Below are positions 52,955 to 64,000 of a DNA stretch of 64,000 nt, one piece after another. The notes below the pieces were generated by a model. It saw only the letters and a list, made by a program, of their open reading frames with translations. It was not told the DNA's origin and ran no database searches. The DNA comes from Aspidiotus rigidus (lineage: Eukaryota > Arthropoda > Insecta > Hemiptera > Diaspididae). The position numbers and the translations under genes were made by a program. Where the stretch lies: the NCBI GenBank assembly GCA_035079385.1, contig JAVHKY010000029.1, forward strand, positions 620,001-684,000, read 5' to 3'. Within the stretch, counting starts at the first letter, position 1; each line of letters starts with the position of its first letter.

Positions 52955-53600
52955 GTATGAGGGGCTCATTCGTTCCACTCGTACGCCCCTGTTCTTGGAT
53001 GAATACAGAAATGGTGAACTGTAAATTAAGTTACCTAGCTCACGTATGGATATTAATATCAGTGACGTCACAACCATCTATGATGGTTGCCTGTGATGTC
53101 ATCAGCACAGCTTTGGCTCTATCTATTTCTTACTCTCTTCTATTCTCGGAAATACTCACTCCGCTCGTAGGCCTCTCAACAGTCTCCATTATACTAGGCC
53201 TCCAGATCATGGCTGATGACGTCAAACTCGCAGATTTCAAGATTGGGTACTACTCCCATTTGTACATTACAAGGATGAGGGGAGGTGGATTGAACTCGCA
53301 GATTTCAGAATAAGCCCGGGATCACGGTTAATGACGTAATAGCTGGGGAGGTGGGTTAGGGAATGAGGATAACTCACGGGGATGGTGTAAATTTGCAAAT
53401 ATTAGAATTGACGGCAAGTATGTTAGACTCATGAAACTCGCAGATTTGTCTGGAGTTCCTTCGGGGGGTAACTGGTAAGGGTGACATGAACTCGAAATTT
53501 AGGATTTTCAAGAAAGACATATTTTTTAAGAGATGGAGGCAACTCGCGAGGGTAGTTTGAACTCACAAATTTTGGAATTAGGTGCTAGGATTCAAAAAAA
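52955..53600. repeat. Dispersed repeat with CTCGCAGATTTC and TGACGTCA words
   Basis: AACTCGCAGATTTC occurs at about 53228, 53292 and 53435, and GATGACGTCAAACTC at 53216. The same mixture of words occurs at 690-960, so the two regions are copies of one family. It includes one unit of the 38.5-kb tandem repeat. Confidence 0.5.
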
Positions 53601-56600
53601 AACGTGAAGAATGTCAAAAACTCCATTTTGGACTTTGAAAAAACTTTGTCCGATCATCTCTGAATCTTTATAGATGAGGAACTTGGTAGAATCTCGAGCT
53701 GGGAACCTCTGTTAAATTTTAGTGTCTGCGCTATATTCATGAAAAAGAGGACTAGAAAATACTGAAACTGAAGCCCTCAAAGAGATAGAGGACTTTTAGA
53801 ACATAATATGAACACATATTAGAAGTGAAACTTGGAGAATATCGGGCTGCGAGCGTTTATAGACGTGCAACTTGAAAAAATTTGGTGTCTTCAGATGAAA
53901 CACCAGAGAAAAATGTGGATTTGATTGGATTTTTATCTTCTTCTTATGACGCCTTCTCTATGAAAGGTTGGCTATCCAAATAGCGATTTTAATCCTTGAG
54001 GCTGCTTTTCGGAACAGTTCCAGAGATGAGCATCCCAGCCATCGGCGCATGTCCTTAAGCCAGGAGTTCTGGCGTCTTCCAATTGATTTTATAAATTAAG
54101 GTTATTCATATAAAGGGAGAGATATTCCGAGGAGTAAATCTGAAAGTATGATTGAACAGACAGTTGACCAAAAATTGAACATACACGTCGATTGACGAGT
54201 GAGAGGAGAAAATCAACAAATGGACGAATATATGGAGAAAAGGCACAAAAATACATAAAGGTAAATTTTTTTCATATTTTGGAAGTTATAACTTTGGTGG
54301 GCATACGCACCAGGTTGAGGGCGTCCATGAATTACGTGAGCGCAGCACAAGCACAGATGAACGTACTCAGAATGAAAAATAAGTATTTTGAAAATTTTCA
54401 CGACATAAGAGGGGAGAAGGGATCGAGCCAAATCTTGTAATATCCCACTGAGAGCAGCGAGATCGCTAAAATCACCTCACGTAATTCATAGACGCCTCGT
54501 TTCCGTTCAAGGACTCCCGCCTAGATGAATCACACAGTAAAATTAAAATGACGCGAGTCTATTTTATCTGATTTCGGTACATATCATTGTGGTTTTATTT
54601 TCCTCCGCGCTGACTACTTTTTTGATACTTTTGAGCTTTTTCGGAAGACAAAGTTCTTTACGCTTGTGGCACGTGAAAGGTTTAAACTTTGAAAAATGGT
54701 CATTCACATAATTCGAAGATCGATAAGAATTGAGACAGAGGATTAGGGCAGAAAACAAACTCGAGCTTTTAAGCTACAGAAAATGTTCCACGGCGTTTGA
54801 CTCAATTTTCCATTAGATCTTAAAAGCGTTCGCAATTGTTACTCAGAAAAGAAGTCGCACACTTTCGCAGTTCGGAGACAAACATTTGGCTATCTTCAAT
54901 GCTTACAAAAAATTATTTTTTTTTCTCTATGTTCCAGATCCTACAACGTACAGACTTGCGACTCCTTAAAAAATGATTTTTCTCACCTTTAAAATGAAAG
55001 TACACTAGATGAATAATAAAAAAAGGTAATAATTACCGGACGAAATTATACGAGCATAATTAGACGGGCACATCACGAATTCTTCGAGAATCATTATGAA
55101 AAAAACACTCGATCTGTCATACAATTGCGATCACTTTTAATAAGCTGCACAATTTATTCGTGTTTAGCTCGAACGTTACCCTAATTTATTTTTCACGATC
55201 TATTGTTAAAAATACCATCTGGTAGGAAGATCTTTTTTTTTTTCGATCTTATGTCACCGTTAATTAATAAATAGACGCGTATAATTTGCGAGGAAGTAAC
55301 GAGCGCGACGCCTCAAAAACACGACCTCAAAGAGCACACACACTCGTACACGCACCACAGTCTCGACAGCATCGGAGAAAAACTTCACGACGAACGAATT
55401 CAATTAGAATGTCGATGATTTGGTAAGCGATACTAATAAATGCAAGACGACGAGGCGAGGAAAAAAGAGAGAGAAAGACGAGAGAGCAACAAAAAAGAAC
55501 GACCGAACGAACGAATGAACGACCAAAACTAGGTTATGGTCATTGAGTTTTATAGGGAAAATGAGGTCGGCTGATTTTGATCCTCGTCATACGGTACGGA
55601 GTAAAATACGAAAGCACATTGTGGGACCGCCACATAATATCCTCCGACCACATTCAAATGCAAATACGAATAAAATGAGAAAAAAAAAAAAAAAAAACGA
55701 GAAAGAAAGAAAGAATCCAAAGAATGGGTAAGACGATCGTAGATATGAGATAAATAAAAATAAAATAATGAAAAAAAAACTTGGCACGATAATATGTATA
55801 CGAATTATTCCGAATAATCGATATCTTTCATTCTTATTTATAAGTATACGATTTTCTTCCATCGTTGTGTTCCAATGCCAGAAAAAAAAGTACTCGACGA
55901 CGACAAAAAAGGACTGCTGCATACAATGAGAAATTACAATCTGAATTCCCCACTTGGAAAATTTGCTCCCCCCTCTTCCCCTCGGAAAAGGAATAGATCT
56001 AAAAATTCGAACGAAAAGAAAGGAAAAAGCCTTCAGAATATTATCAGTGGTGTCAATACCCCATAATAACACGTGCGTTTATTCATTAACGGCCGGGCAC
56101 TACTGAACCATAATTTGCGCTCGCAGTATTTTGTACAAAAAATGGTATAATGATAACGATATTCGTGAACGAGTCGTGACGGCTCGTTCGTGTTTCCAAA
56201 TTCATTATAAACCTCAAAAGCTGTTAACACTACACATGCATCAATCATTTCGTGGCCGATCATTAATTAGTAAGGTTCATCACGTCTCTCGTTAATCTGA
56301 CAAAAGCGAAACCGGCCCATTACATCCCAGAAAAATTCACATCGATAATCGCGTGTGAATGATAATATTTAACGGGCGAAACGTCCGACACGTGTGAACT
56401 TTTCTCTACACGGGTACGTTCAAGGTTTCCACCTTTTCCACATCGAGTCGCACCGAAAGAAAGTATTGACACTCGTCTCCAGGAGACCATCAAACTAGTA
56501 CGAAAAAGTCAGCGCACCTTCTCGATGTGTACTCCAAGGCTAACAGTAAAGCTTCGTGAGTACGAGATAGAACCTTTATTAATTTTTCAGAATACCTCGA

Positions 56601-57012
56601 TAAGCTGGAAAAAAGGGTACTCGATAGCGTTCGTTTAATTTGCACAACAAGATTACATTCGACTTCGAAAATAACCGTTCGGAACAGCACTGGTGCAAGT
56701 TTGCAACATTGTGACTTCGATAAGAAGGAATTTTTCTTGTTAAACGTAAGTTGGGGGTGGGAAGTGGGAGAAGCAATTGAATGAAGGTGTAATTAGGTTC
56801 GAGTTCTCTCAGGATAAATGAAGATTCGCTCACGAACTATTGCATTTAGTCACATTTATACACCTCGATAGCTCTATGACGAAGATCAGAATGATAGAAA
56901 GATTTGCAGCTTAATTTGTAGGACACGGGAAGCTACATTGCGGCTCACATCGAATGAACTGAAGAAGGGAAGATCGAAATCAATCGATGAAATTTACTAC
57001 TGCACAAGAAAT
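53601..57012. other. Possible RNF19 5' flank, no gene seen
   Basis: Contains A-runs (55681-55698), GA/AG-rich DNA at 55450-55500 and repeated CGAACGAACGAA wording near 55500. No domain-bearing frame. If transcription of RNF19 starts upstream of 47.3 kb its promoter may lie here, but nothing decisive is visible. Confidence 0.35.
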
Positions 57013-57013
57013 T

Positions 57014-57088
<75 letters not shown>

Positions 57089-58215
57089 CGTTGCGATTTT
57101 TAAGCCTAGTGGCCTGCTTCGGTCCAGCCCATTCCATCCGACCATTTCTTCATAGAGCGTCCGCGATTCCTCTTTCCCATCGGCTAATACTGCAGTAATT
57201 TCCTTGGTTGCGCGACTCCTCCATTCTCTCCACATGGCTTTTCCATCCTAATCGATATTCGGCTATTCTCTCCACGATTGGTCTTATCTGCAGTTCTTCT
57301 CTGATGTCCCCAGTTGTGGCACAGCCGTTACACTATAGATGCGCGGGTGCGGATGACTCTGCTGACCACGTTTGTTTTTAATGTTCGATTTATTAATCCC
57401 ACTGTTTTCTGGAATTTTCCTAGCTTGTTCTTTGTGTCAGCTTCTTCCTCGTATGATAGTTTACAACCTAGGTAGATAAAAGCTCTTTACTTGTTCAATA
57501 CTTCTGTTATTGACGATTATTTTTCTTCTTGTTGGGTCCCTCAAAGTAAACGCCATCTTGTTTTGGTTTCCTTGCTTGATATTCTCTTTGTCACGGAGTC
57601 CAGGTGGTATACCGATCGCTGACGACTGTCTTCTGGGTCTGGAAGAACACAGGCGGACACTAAAAGAAGTCCTCCAAGAATCAGCACAAGTAGAAGAACA
57701 AGAAAAGGATCAAGAATCTGGAATAACGAAATCAAAGATTCAGTGGAGAACAAAAGAATAGCCTTCAGAAAATGGTTGAGCTCGAGAAAGACGGAATATC
57801 AAAGAATAGACCATCGCGAAAAGGATTGCACGGAAACACAAACAAGAAAGCTGGAACAAATTCGTTGAGGGACTGGAGCAGGAGATGAACAAAACTAAGC
57901 CTAAAATATTTCGGACGCTTAAACATTTCGATGAGGAGAGCAAAGAGAAAGCGGAGCTGAATACAGTGGATGAAGAGAAAGCAATCTCTGGAATGAGCAA
58001 AGGACGATGGGTGGAACGACTACGAACGAGTGGAAATCACTTTGCAAGATCTTGGGGAGGCGTTGATGAAAACAAAGAATGGAAGATCTCCGGGTGCAGA
58101 CGAGATATGCTCATAATTAATTAACTATGCGAGTGTGACTTTCAAAAAACACTTAGCGCGACTATACGACGGAATAATCCAAGAATTGAACGGGCCAACT
58201 GTCGACGGAAAAGAT
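57013..58215 (-). mobile_element. RTE-like LINE with inverted 5' half and (ATC)n tail
   Basis: From 57590 down to 57090 the minus strand encodes an endonuclease-RT C-terminus: MAFTLRDPTRRKIIVNNRSI, FIYLGCKLSYEEEADTKNKL, GLINRTLK, then REELQIRPIVERIAEY and MEESRNQG. From about 57610 to 58130 the plus strand encodes the earlier EN/RT connecting part of such an element (VENKRIAFRKWLSSRKTEYQ, then FVEGLEQEMNKTKPKIFRTL). The two halves therefore point towards each other, the layout made by twin priming. The 3' end runs directly into (GAT)n on the minus strand, like the microsatellite tails of RTE-type LINEs. Stops and frameshifts show it is dead. Confidence 0.75.
57014..57086. repeat. (ATC)n microsatellite, LINE tail
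   Basis: About 24 perfect ATC units. Translated it gives poly-histidine or poly-aspartate, which is not a gene. Its position at the 3' end of the RTE-like sequence identifies it as the element's tail, possibly expanded since. Confidence 0.9.
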
Positions 58216-59010
58216 TCTTACAATGGAGCAAGACGACTGACTTCATTAAGATGTTCTTGAACTCAAGTAAAAAACTGTCGGCTTGTATCCCCTATAGATA
58301 GCCGGAACATTGAACCTTAAAATAGACTTCACTTCTCTCAAAAATAGGGACAGAATCCTCAAACAAACGAGGCTACGAACAGCGTTGGGGGCGAAGATTG
58401 AAAGGTTTAAGGAGATGAGTGATCTTCGAGAAAAGCTTCTCTGAATAGGGTGAAAGAACCCATTCAACTTGGGAGGGAATTGGTACAGTCTAAAGCTTTA
58501 AAGATAAGTTTCTTCCGGACCGTACGATTGACATCAAGTTCCAACCCGTCAGAATAGGCAAGATACTTGAAAACCACAACCTCCTCAGAGAATGCCTATG
58601 GGGAAAGAGGGCTATTGAATGCGGCAAGCTTATGGGGTGGAGGACAGGAAGACGAAGCATGGATATTAATATCCGTGCAGGTATTTTTACGAAAAATCCT
58701 AAAACTATGCCTACCACCAGCAATAGAGATAGAAAAGTCTAGAAAATTGATGGAGGCTCTCCTATATTTCAATAGTAAAATTAATGGTTGGATACCGACT
58801 GTTAAGGAAAGTAAGAAAAGAGTGAAGACCGAAAGGGAGCAACTCCAGAGACCTAAGATATCATCCACGTATGGGTGTCAATAAACAATGTAGGGAAAGA
58901 TGAAAACTAGAATCAACGACTTCTTTTGAGAAAGACCTTGGAGACCAAAGATGCGACGAGGGAGCCGATAGGGACACCGACATTATGAGGAAACTCATAG
59001 GTGAGATGTT
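58216..59010 (-). mobile_element. Penelope-like element fragment, GIY-YIG type (copy A2)
   Basis: Same family as 16.5-17.6 kb. The minus strand shows HPYVDDILGLWSC at about 58880-58845, then, after a frameshift, ILLLKYRRASINFLDFSISI and the THRC-like block, and finally a decayed GIY-YIG segment (RVQEHLNE equivalent) near 58240-58270. It directly abuts the RTE-like LINE on the left. It is more diverged from an open frame than copy A1. Confidence 0.75.
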
Positions 59011-59269
59011 GAAATCGACAGTCGATATTTTACGACCTTTTCGTTCCTTCGATTTGTACGAATTAAAATTTCTTGTGCGGTAGTAAATTACATTGATTGA
59101 TTTCGATCTTTCCTTCTTGACTTACAACTTAGTTTTTAAAAAACGTAAATACAAACTCAATATGTTCTAGGTTTTTGGATCGGAAAAGTTTGCTTTTTTA
59201 TCCTCTAGCCTGTACTAATATTGGTGTTCCAAGAGAGATCCAGTTCAATAACTATGTTTCGACTTATTC

Positions 59270-59860
59270 AATAATCTTGAATTGACGGGCAATATGTACA
59301 TATTAAAATTAAAATTCAATTTTAATATAACTTAAAATTTAGTTTTAAATCATTTTAAATCTTCATAATTAATTTTTTAATAAATAATTTTATTAAATAA
59401 ATTATAATCAATTCAAATTTATTTATTAAATATAATATTGATTTATTGTCAATTAAATTTTTAATTAAATAAATAATTTTTTATAATTATTTTTAACAAC
59501 CATACATAAATAAAATTAAAATAAATGATATAAATTGTATTAATTTAACAATTTTAATTTTTGTTTAAATAATTATAAAGAAATTTTCATTTTAATAATT
59601 TTATTATTATTTTTATTAATTCGAATACCTATTTATTATTCGTTTTCGTTATGATTTAATAATGAAAATTATGTGAAAACAAATATTTTTGTTTGATATT
59701 TTATTATTTATATTTTAATAATATTTTTATTTAATAAAATCAATTCAATCTAAGTTTAATAATAAAAAAGAAATTAATTTAATATTTTTATTTTTGATAT
59801 TACCTATTAAAATATAAATAAAAATTGTCTAATTAAAATAAATGTTTATTATTCGAAATT
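59270..59860. other. Extremely AT-rich island
   Basis: About 590 bases of nearly pure A/T with TTTAATTAAA-like text and stops in all frames. This is the third such island in the window, 260 bases from a Penelope-like fragment. It shares the words GAATACCTATTTATT with CTAATACCTATTTGATT at 45-60, hinting at a common origin with the first island. Confidence 0.55.
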
Positions 59861-59979
59861 TTTGATTTATTTAAATTTGGTAAAAAAAATAGAATAATGA
59901 TTGATTTTATCGTTATAAATAAACTTAATAATTTGTTATTAATTGAACGACTTCCAAAACTTTGAGCTGAAGATTCGGA

Positions 59980-60800
59980 CAGGGAAACTAATGGTTCATT
60001 ATGAACGGAGTCAATTCCATCATAAAATTTTGAAAATTTCGAGCTGTTAGACTTGGAGGTGAAAATTCGTCGAAGTCTCCCCTGTGATATTATGTAATAT
60101 TGGATAGTCAAAATTCTTCTAACGGTTCCTTCTAGTATTTATTGTACGAAGGTCGAAATTGAATAATAAGGAGCTAATTTCTAGAGGGGTGACGGGAGCG
60201 AAATCAATTTAAGATTTTTGCCGTCTGTCATGTGTGTGGGACTGATTTTCAAGCTAGATATATTAAGTGAGGGATCTGGTAGAATTTTGAAATAGATGAG
60301 GGAGAAGGAGAAACAAAGTGAAATCTCGTAGAACAGATATTCTTCTTATCTCAATCAACTTTTACTAATCCTCCGAGTTTTTCGTAAGACTGGAAAGCTC
60401 CAGCCCATTTTTCAAAGACGACCTCTCAACTTGTATGATGCAGAATTATTCATAAATCAATAGAAAGTTGAAAATCACAAAACGGGAATTTTTTTCAGTA
60501 GACGTCAACTTATAGGCTCGGAAGTGACAGTATTTGTATGCAAGTGTCATAGCACCATTGCAGGCATCTGTTCATAACAACTATAGCTCGTAGGTCCATC
60601 CCCTTCCCCCTCTCATTCGAAATATACTCAACTCCTACAGAGGGAGAGAAAATAAGCTCCGAGCTGACAGCGGCAGAGTGTCTCCATTGTCCTTGTTAAT
60701 GCGACTTATTCCTCAGGGGAAGGGATACTATCCTGAATAAAACTCGAGCTGGGAGCTTTATAGACGACAGTGTACGAAAAGTATGTCCCGCAACGTATCG
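59980..60800. repeat. Family A-related repeats
   Basis: GGAGGTGAAAATTCGTCGAAG, TGATATTATGTAATATTGGA, GGTTCCTTCTAGTATTTATT and CTCGAGCTGGGAGC echo the family A and 53.7-kb repeats. Noncoding. Confidence 0.4.
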
Positions 60801-63800
60801 TCTGGTGTTCGGCCCTTCATTATTTTCGCTCAGAAAATTGTACAAAGTCCATCATCTCGAGCAAGCACTCTTTGGGTTGACGATTAAAAATGAAAAAAAA
60901 TAGTTTCAAGTCCTTTGTTTGTAAACCTCTGTTTTACATAATATCCGTACTTCGTAGCTTATGAGTTTGCATAAACTCGGTGAAACCGAGGTGTATAATA
61001 AACACCGCTATGAGATAAGAATTATACAGTCAACAATAAGCTTGAACGAACTTTGAAGGTCGATAGTCGGCAAATAATGTGCATTCATATAGTATCTAAA
61101 TTTTGATTTCTTTCCTCCATTTGTTGCGAATTTCCGAATAACAGAGAAGCCAGAAACACATAGGTTTGCACAGTTTAGGTCGTTATTACCATAAGTACTT
61201 TTATTCCGTTCAAACAAGCACTGGCATTGTGCTCGATTAAGGGAAAGTATTCATAGCAAAACAAACTGAAAATTCCTTACTTTTTTCCCTTCATTCGTTA
61301 TTACATCATTTTCAGAGAAATCACACTTGATTTTCCAATAGCCTTAAACCCGTTAAAATGAACTATTTTATACTTCTATATAGAACGGGAGAGTCAATTC
61401 AATCCTTTCAAATTTTAAAACTTTCTGAGCGAGTTTGACCTCGCCTCGTGATTACATCACTGACAAGTTTTATTCAACATCGTCTCGAGGAAGGTAAGAT
61501 ATCAATATTTTGGGAGGCATAATCTGCGACTCAAAAGTTATTCGTATTAGCGACAGTGATATCCAATAAGAGGCGTTATCAACTTTCACAAGGTTGACGA
61601 AACTTTCCTACCAACAGACAAGAGTAGTTTCTAGATCAGAATACAAAAAAGAATTTTACATCAATTTAAATATTAAATTTAGAAAAGAAATTGAGAAAAA
61701 TCCAACGGATTCGAAGACTCAAAACAAAAATCATGAAATGAAGTAAAAAAATGATCTAATTAAGAAACTTGGCTGCAATGGCGCGATCGCTCTAGTTCGT
61801 ATAGCGCAATAAATATCAATAAATTGAATACAAGCGCTTCATATCGTAAAATCTGAGATCATAATACGTCATGACTTTATGAAACAGTAAGGGTTCTATT
61901 ACGTCACATTTACGTAGAATAAATTGCTTGGAAAACAAACATCAAAGTTACTCCTCCGACAATAAAACATGTGTACGTCGAGTGATGCAAAATAAATGAT
62001 AGCTCCATCGGGAAAGTTCATAAGAATGCGTCAGTAATCAGGAAACAGTAACGAAAAAACAAGTTCTAGATATTTCTACGAGATGACCTCTCCATAAAAT
62101 GAGAACTCACTTACAACTGTTGAACTTTTCCTCAAAACCCTATTCGCTTTTTCGTTTTTTTTTTTCCTCAAAATCTAGGAAATTTCATCTGATCCCCATT
62201 TCATTCATTTTTTTTCTTGTTACGAACGGATGCCGAATAGACGAACGGAAGTTTCAATACAAAATATGACAACAGAGTGTTTAAGAGAAATCAAGCTTCA
62301 CAACTACAGTTTCATCATTCTGTGTTCGAGAGGGAAAAACTTCACAAACCAATTCGATTTTGCCATTAGTCTATTTCGAATCAAAGCACAAATAATTCAT
62401 CACGTATAGAAAAGCTCTCGAATGAGAGGTACATAGAAATATGAAAAATGTTTTTATAAAATAAAAACGAAGTGGTTATATATTTTATTCATTGAGGTTG
62501 AACTATTGATTCATTTTAGTCGTTAGTTCAGGAAATAGCTTTCTTTAAGAAGTACCAACTCGATTGGGGTATTTTTTATCTCCCATTCGGTTTTTATAAA
62601 CCTTCGGAGACAATGAATTTTGAAACTGCTGGGAATATGTACAGTTGTAAGATTTTGGTTGCAACGCAAGTAGGAAAAAAGGACGCTATTGCGGTATCTG
62701 GGCTAAGTTATGGCGGATCCATCTGACGGCCAAGGTCTTTGTGGTTGGAAGACCCATTCAGGTAGAGATGTACCAGGCTGGGGGTATCTAGAGTTTGTCT
62801 CAGCAATTCAATACAAATAGGGACCTTATCAACCCGTTAGTTGCAGTGGTAGAGAGACTGCTCTGTCTGAGGTCTGGAGAAGTCAACTTGGACATCTGAG
62901 GGCTCGTAACCATAATAAAGTGAAAACAATTTTATGGGTGATATGTGTGTATGAACACACGCGGTTTCACGATCGTTTGATGTTGGTCGTGTTGCACTAA
63001 ACTCACAGATGGATTGTTTAGAGTTAAGAGCTGTAGTACCCGGCAACGGTGTTTATTAATTTAACATTTTTTTTGCCGCGTTGTATTTGTGTCCGGAGGT
63101 TATCTTTGAGTTACTACACAACGGCGAAAGAACAAGTTTGCATGTCGAACTTCTGAGTCTCGAATGTGTTGTATTTGGGACTAATAGGTCACCTCTGAAT
63201 CACTATATGACGGGGGAAGAATAAGTTTAAGTCTTAGAAGTATTGTACTTGGGCCTTATTGAAGTAGTAAGTTGCCGGGCAATGCTCTAACAGTGTTCAA
63301 TTGACTCTGTGATGATGGTGACAAAGAGAAATTACAAAAAACTGGCGAGTAAATGAAATAATGGAGAACTTGACGGTATAGCCAGATTGTGGTATTGGTG
63401 TTTGAAACTTATAAATCAGGCTTAGTGAATCTTTGTATCTTCCCACCAAGTCAGAGTCCAGAGCTGAAGTCGTGGTCATAAAATACAGTTGTAGGTCCAG
63501 TTACAATATTGGTGCAGTTGAACAGGCCGTCATGCAGTACCCATCTGAATGCGAACAGCTTAATGGCAACTCCTCTGCAGCCGTTCGCCTGAAAATTGGA
63601 ATTCTAAGATGCTGCGTCAAAGGCTTTGTCGAAGTGATAGTGTCAAGAGAGAGCTTTGTACCATTTACAGAGAGTTAGATTTACGAGTACAGAAATCCAC
63701 GGTCGGTAGAGAAAAAATTCGTGAAACAATAAGTACAACCGAGGGACTGAGTCTGTGGTAACCGTTGTGAAAGGGTAAGAGCGGGGACTGAGTGGATTAA

Positions 63801-64000
63801 ATGTACCAATAGAGAAGAATTTGGATTAGGAGAAGATATTTTGGAGCCAACTAATAGGCTTCAAGTAATAATTGAGTGATGTGTCTTATAGTAAATTTGA
63901 TAAGGAACAACTTTTGTTTGAAACTTTTCTCTCTAAAATTCTTAGCTTTTGAGAAAATGACAGAAAAGTAAAAAAAAGTGCAAATATACCGCCAAGTCAG
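60800..64000. other. Right-hand end, no gene recognised
   Basis: Short frames only. From 63060 to 63260 a loose repeat of about 90-100 bases is visible (GAGTTACTACACAACGGCG and GAATCACTATATGACGGGG with similar flanks). An 81-codon frame at 63433-63678 matches no family I know. Confidence 0.4.

Noticed and set aside
55587..56072. 161-codon minus-strand frame
   Set aside because: Dominated by phenylalanine/serine runs from A-rich DNA on the plus strand. No domain or splice support.
56938..57235. Open frames with poly-histidine or poly-aspartate runs
   Set aside because: They are translations of the (ATC)n tail of the RTE-like LINE on its two strands.
1..64000. tRNA genes, rRNA and CRISPR arrays
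   Set aside because: I looked for B-box-like GGTTCGAATCC, rRNA core words and regularly spaced short repeats. None was found. The 153-bp array has no spacer structure.

Overview
The window looks like nuclear DNA from an arthropod, probably an insect. Coding exons are short and widely spaced with GT/AG introns. Intergenic DNA is AT-rich and full of decayed retroelements. One gene belongs to the EcKinase-like (CHK-type) family that is expanded in insects. There is no bacterial operon structure. I cannot name the species. Only two cellular genes are well supported.

Gene 1 is on the + strand at 3.1-6.2 kb. It is a two-exon EcKinase-like/CHK-domain kinase gene encoding 426 residues. It is complete from an ATG just behind an in-frame stop to a TGA and an ATTAAA polyadenylation signal. 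Gene 2 is on the - strand from 47.3 kb down to at least 12.1 kb. It is an RNF19 (dorfin-type) RING-between-RING E3 ubiquitin ligase. Eight coding exons join with consistent phases into about 404 residues: a basic/serine-rich N-terminus, RING1, IBR, RING2 with the catalytic cysteine, and the conserved membrane segment. The rest of the second hydrophobic region and the C-terminal tail were not found left of 12.1 kb. The 3' exons probably lie beyond base 1, which would put the kinase gene inside an RNF19 intron on the opposite strand.

The rest is intronic and intergenic DNA dominated by mobile elements. There are Penelope-like elements (two related GIY-YIG-type copies at 16.5-17.6 and 58.2-59.0 kb, another at 49 kb, a fragment at 32.1 kb), RNase H-bearing LINE remnants (22.3 and 36.5-37.9 kb), and an RTE-like LINE at 57.0-58.2 kb whose two halves are inverted and whose 3' end runs into an (ATC)n tail. 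A Ty3/gypsy pol remnant lies at 42.3-43.2 kb and a possible retropepsin remnant at 47.8-48.8 kb. There are two clear MITE-like elements (7.8 and 31.6 kb), a 728-bp palindromic element (20.4-21.1 kb), a diverged inverted repeat (9.5-10.1 kb) and a 153-bp-period minisatellite (32.3-33.3 kb). Three extremely AT-rich islands lie at 0-0.4, 15.2-15.9 and 59.3-59.9 kb. Several unclassified dispersed repeats share lower-copy motifs.

The most interesting leads are hammerhead-ribozyme-like cores near Penelope-type debris (best one at 39.06 kb), the twin-primed RTE copy, a perfect 31-bp hairpin at 41.5 kb, and the probable nested gene arrangement. No tRNA, rRNA or CRISPR array was recognised.
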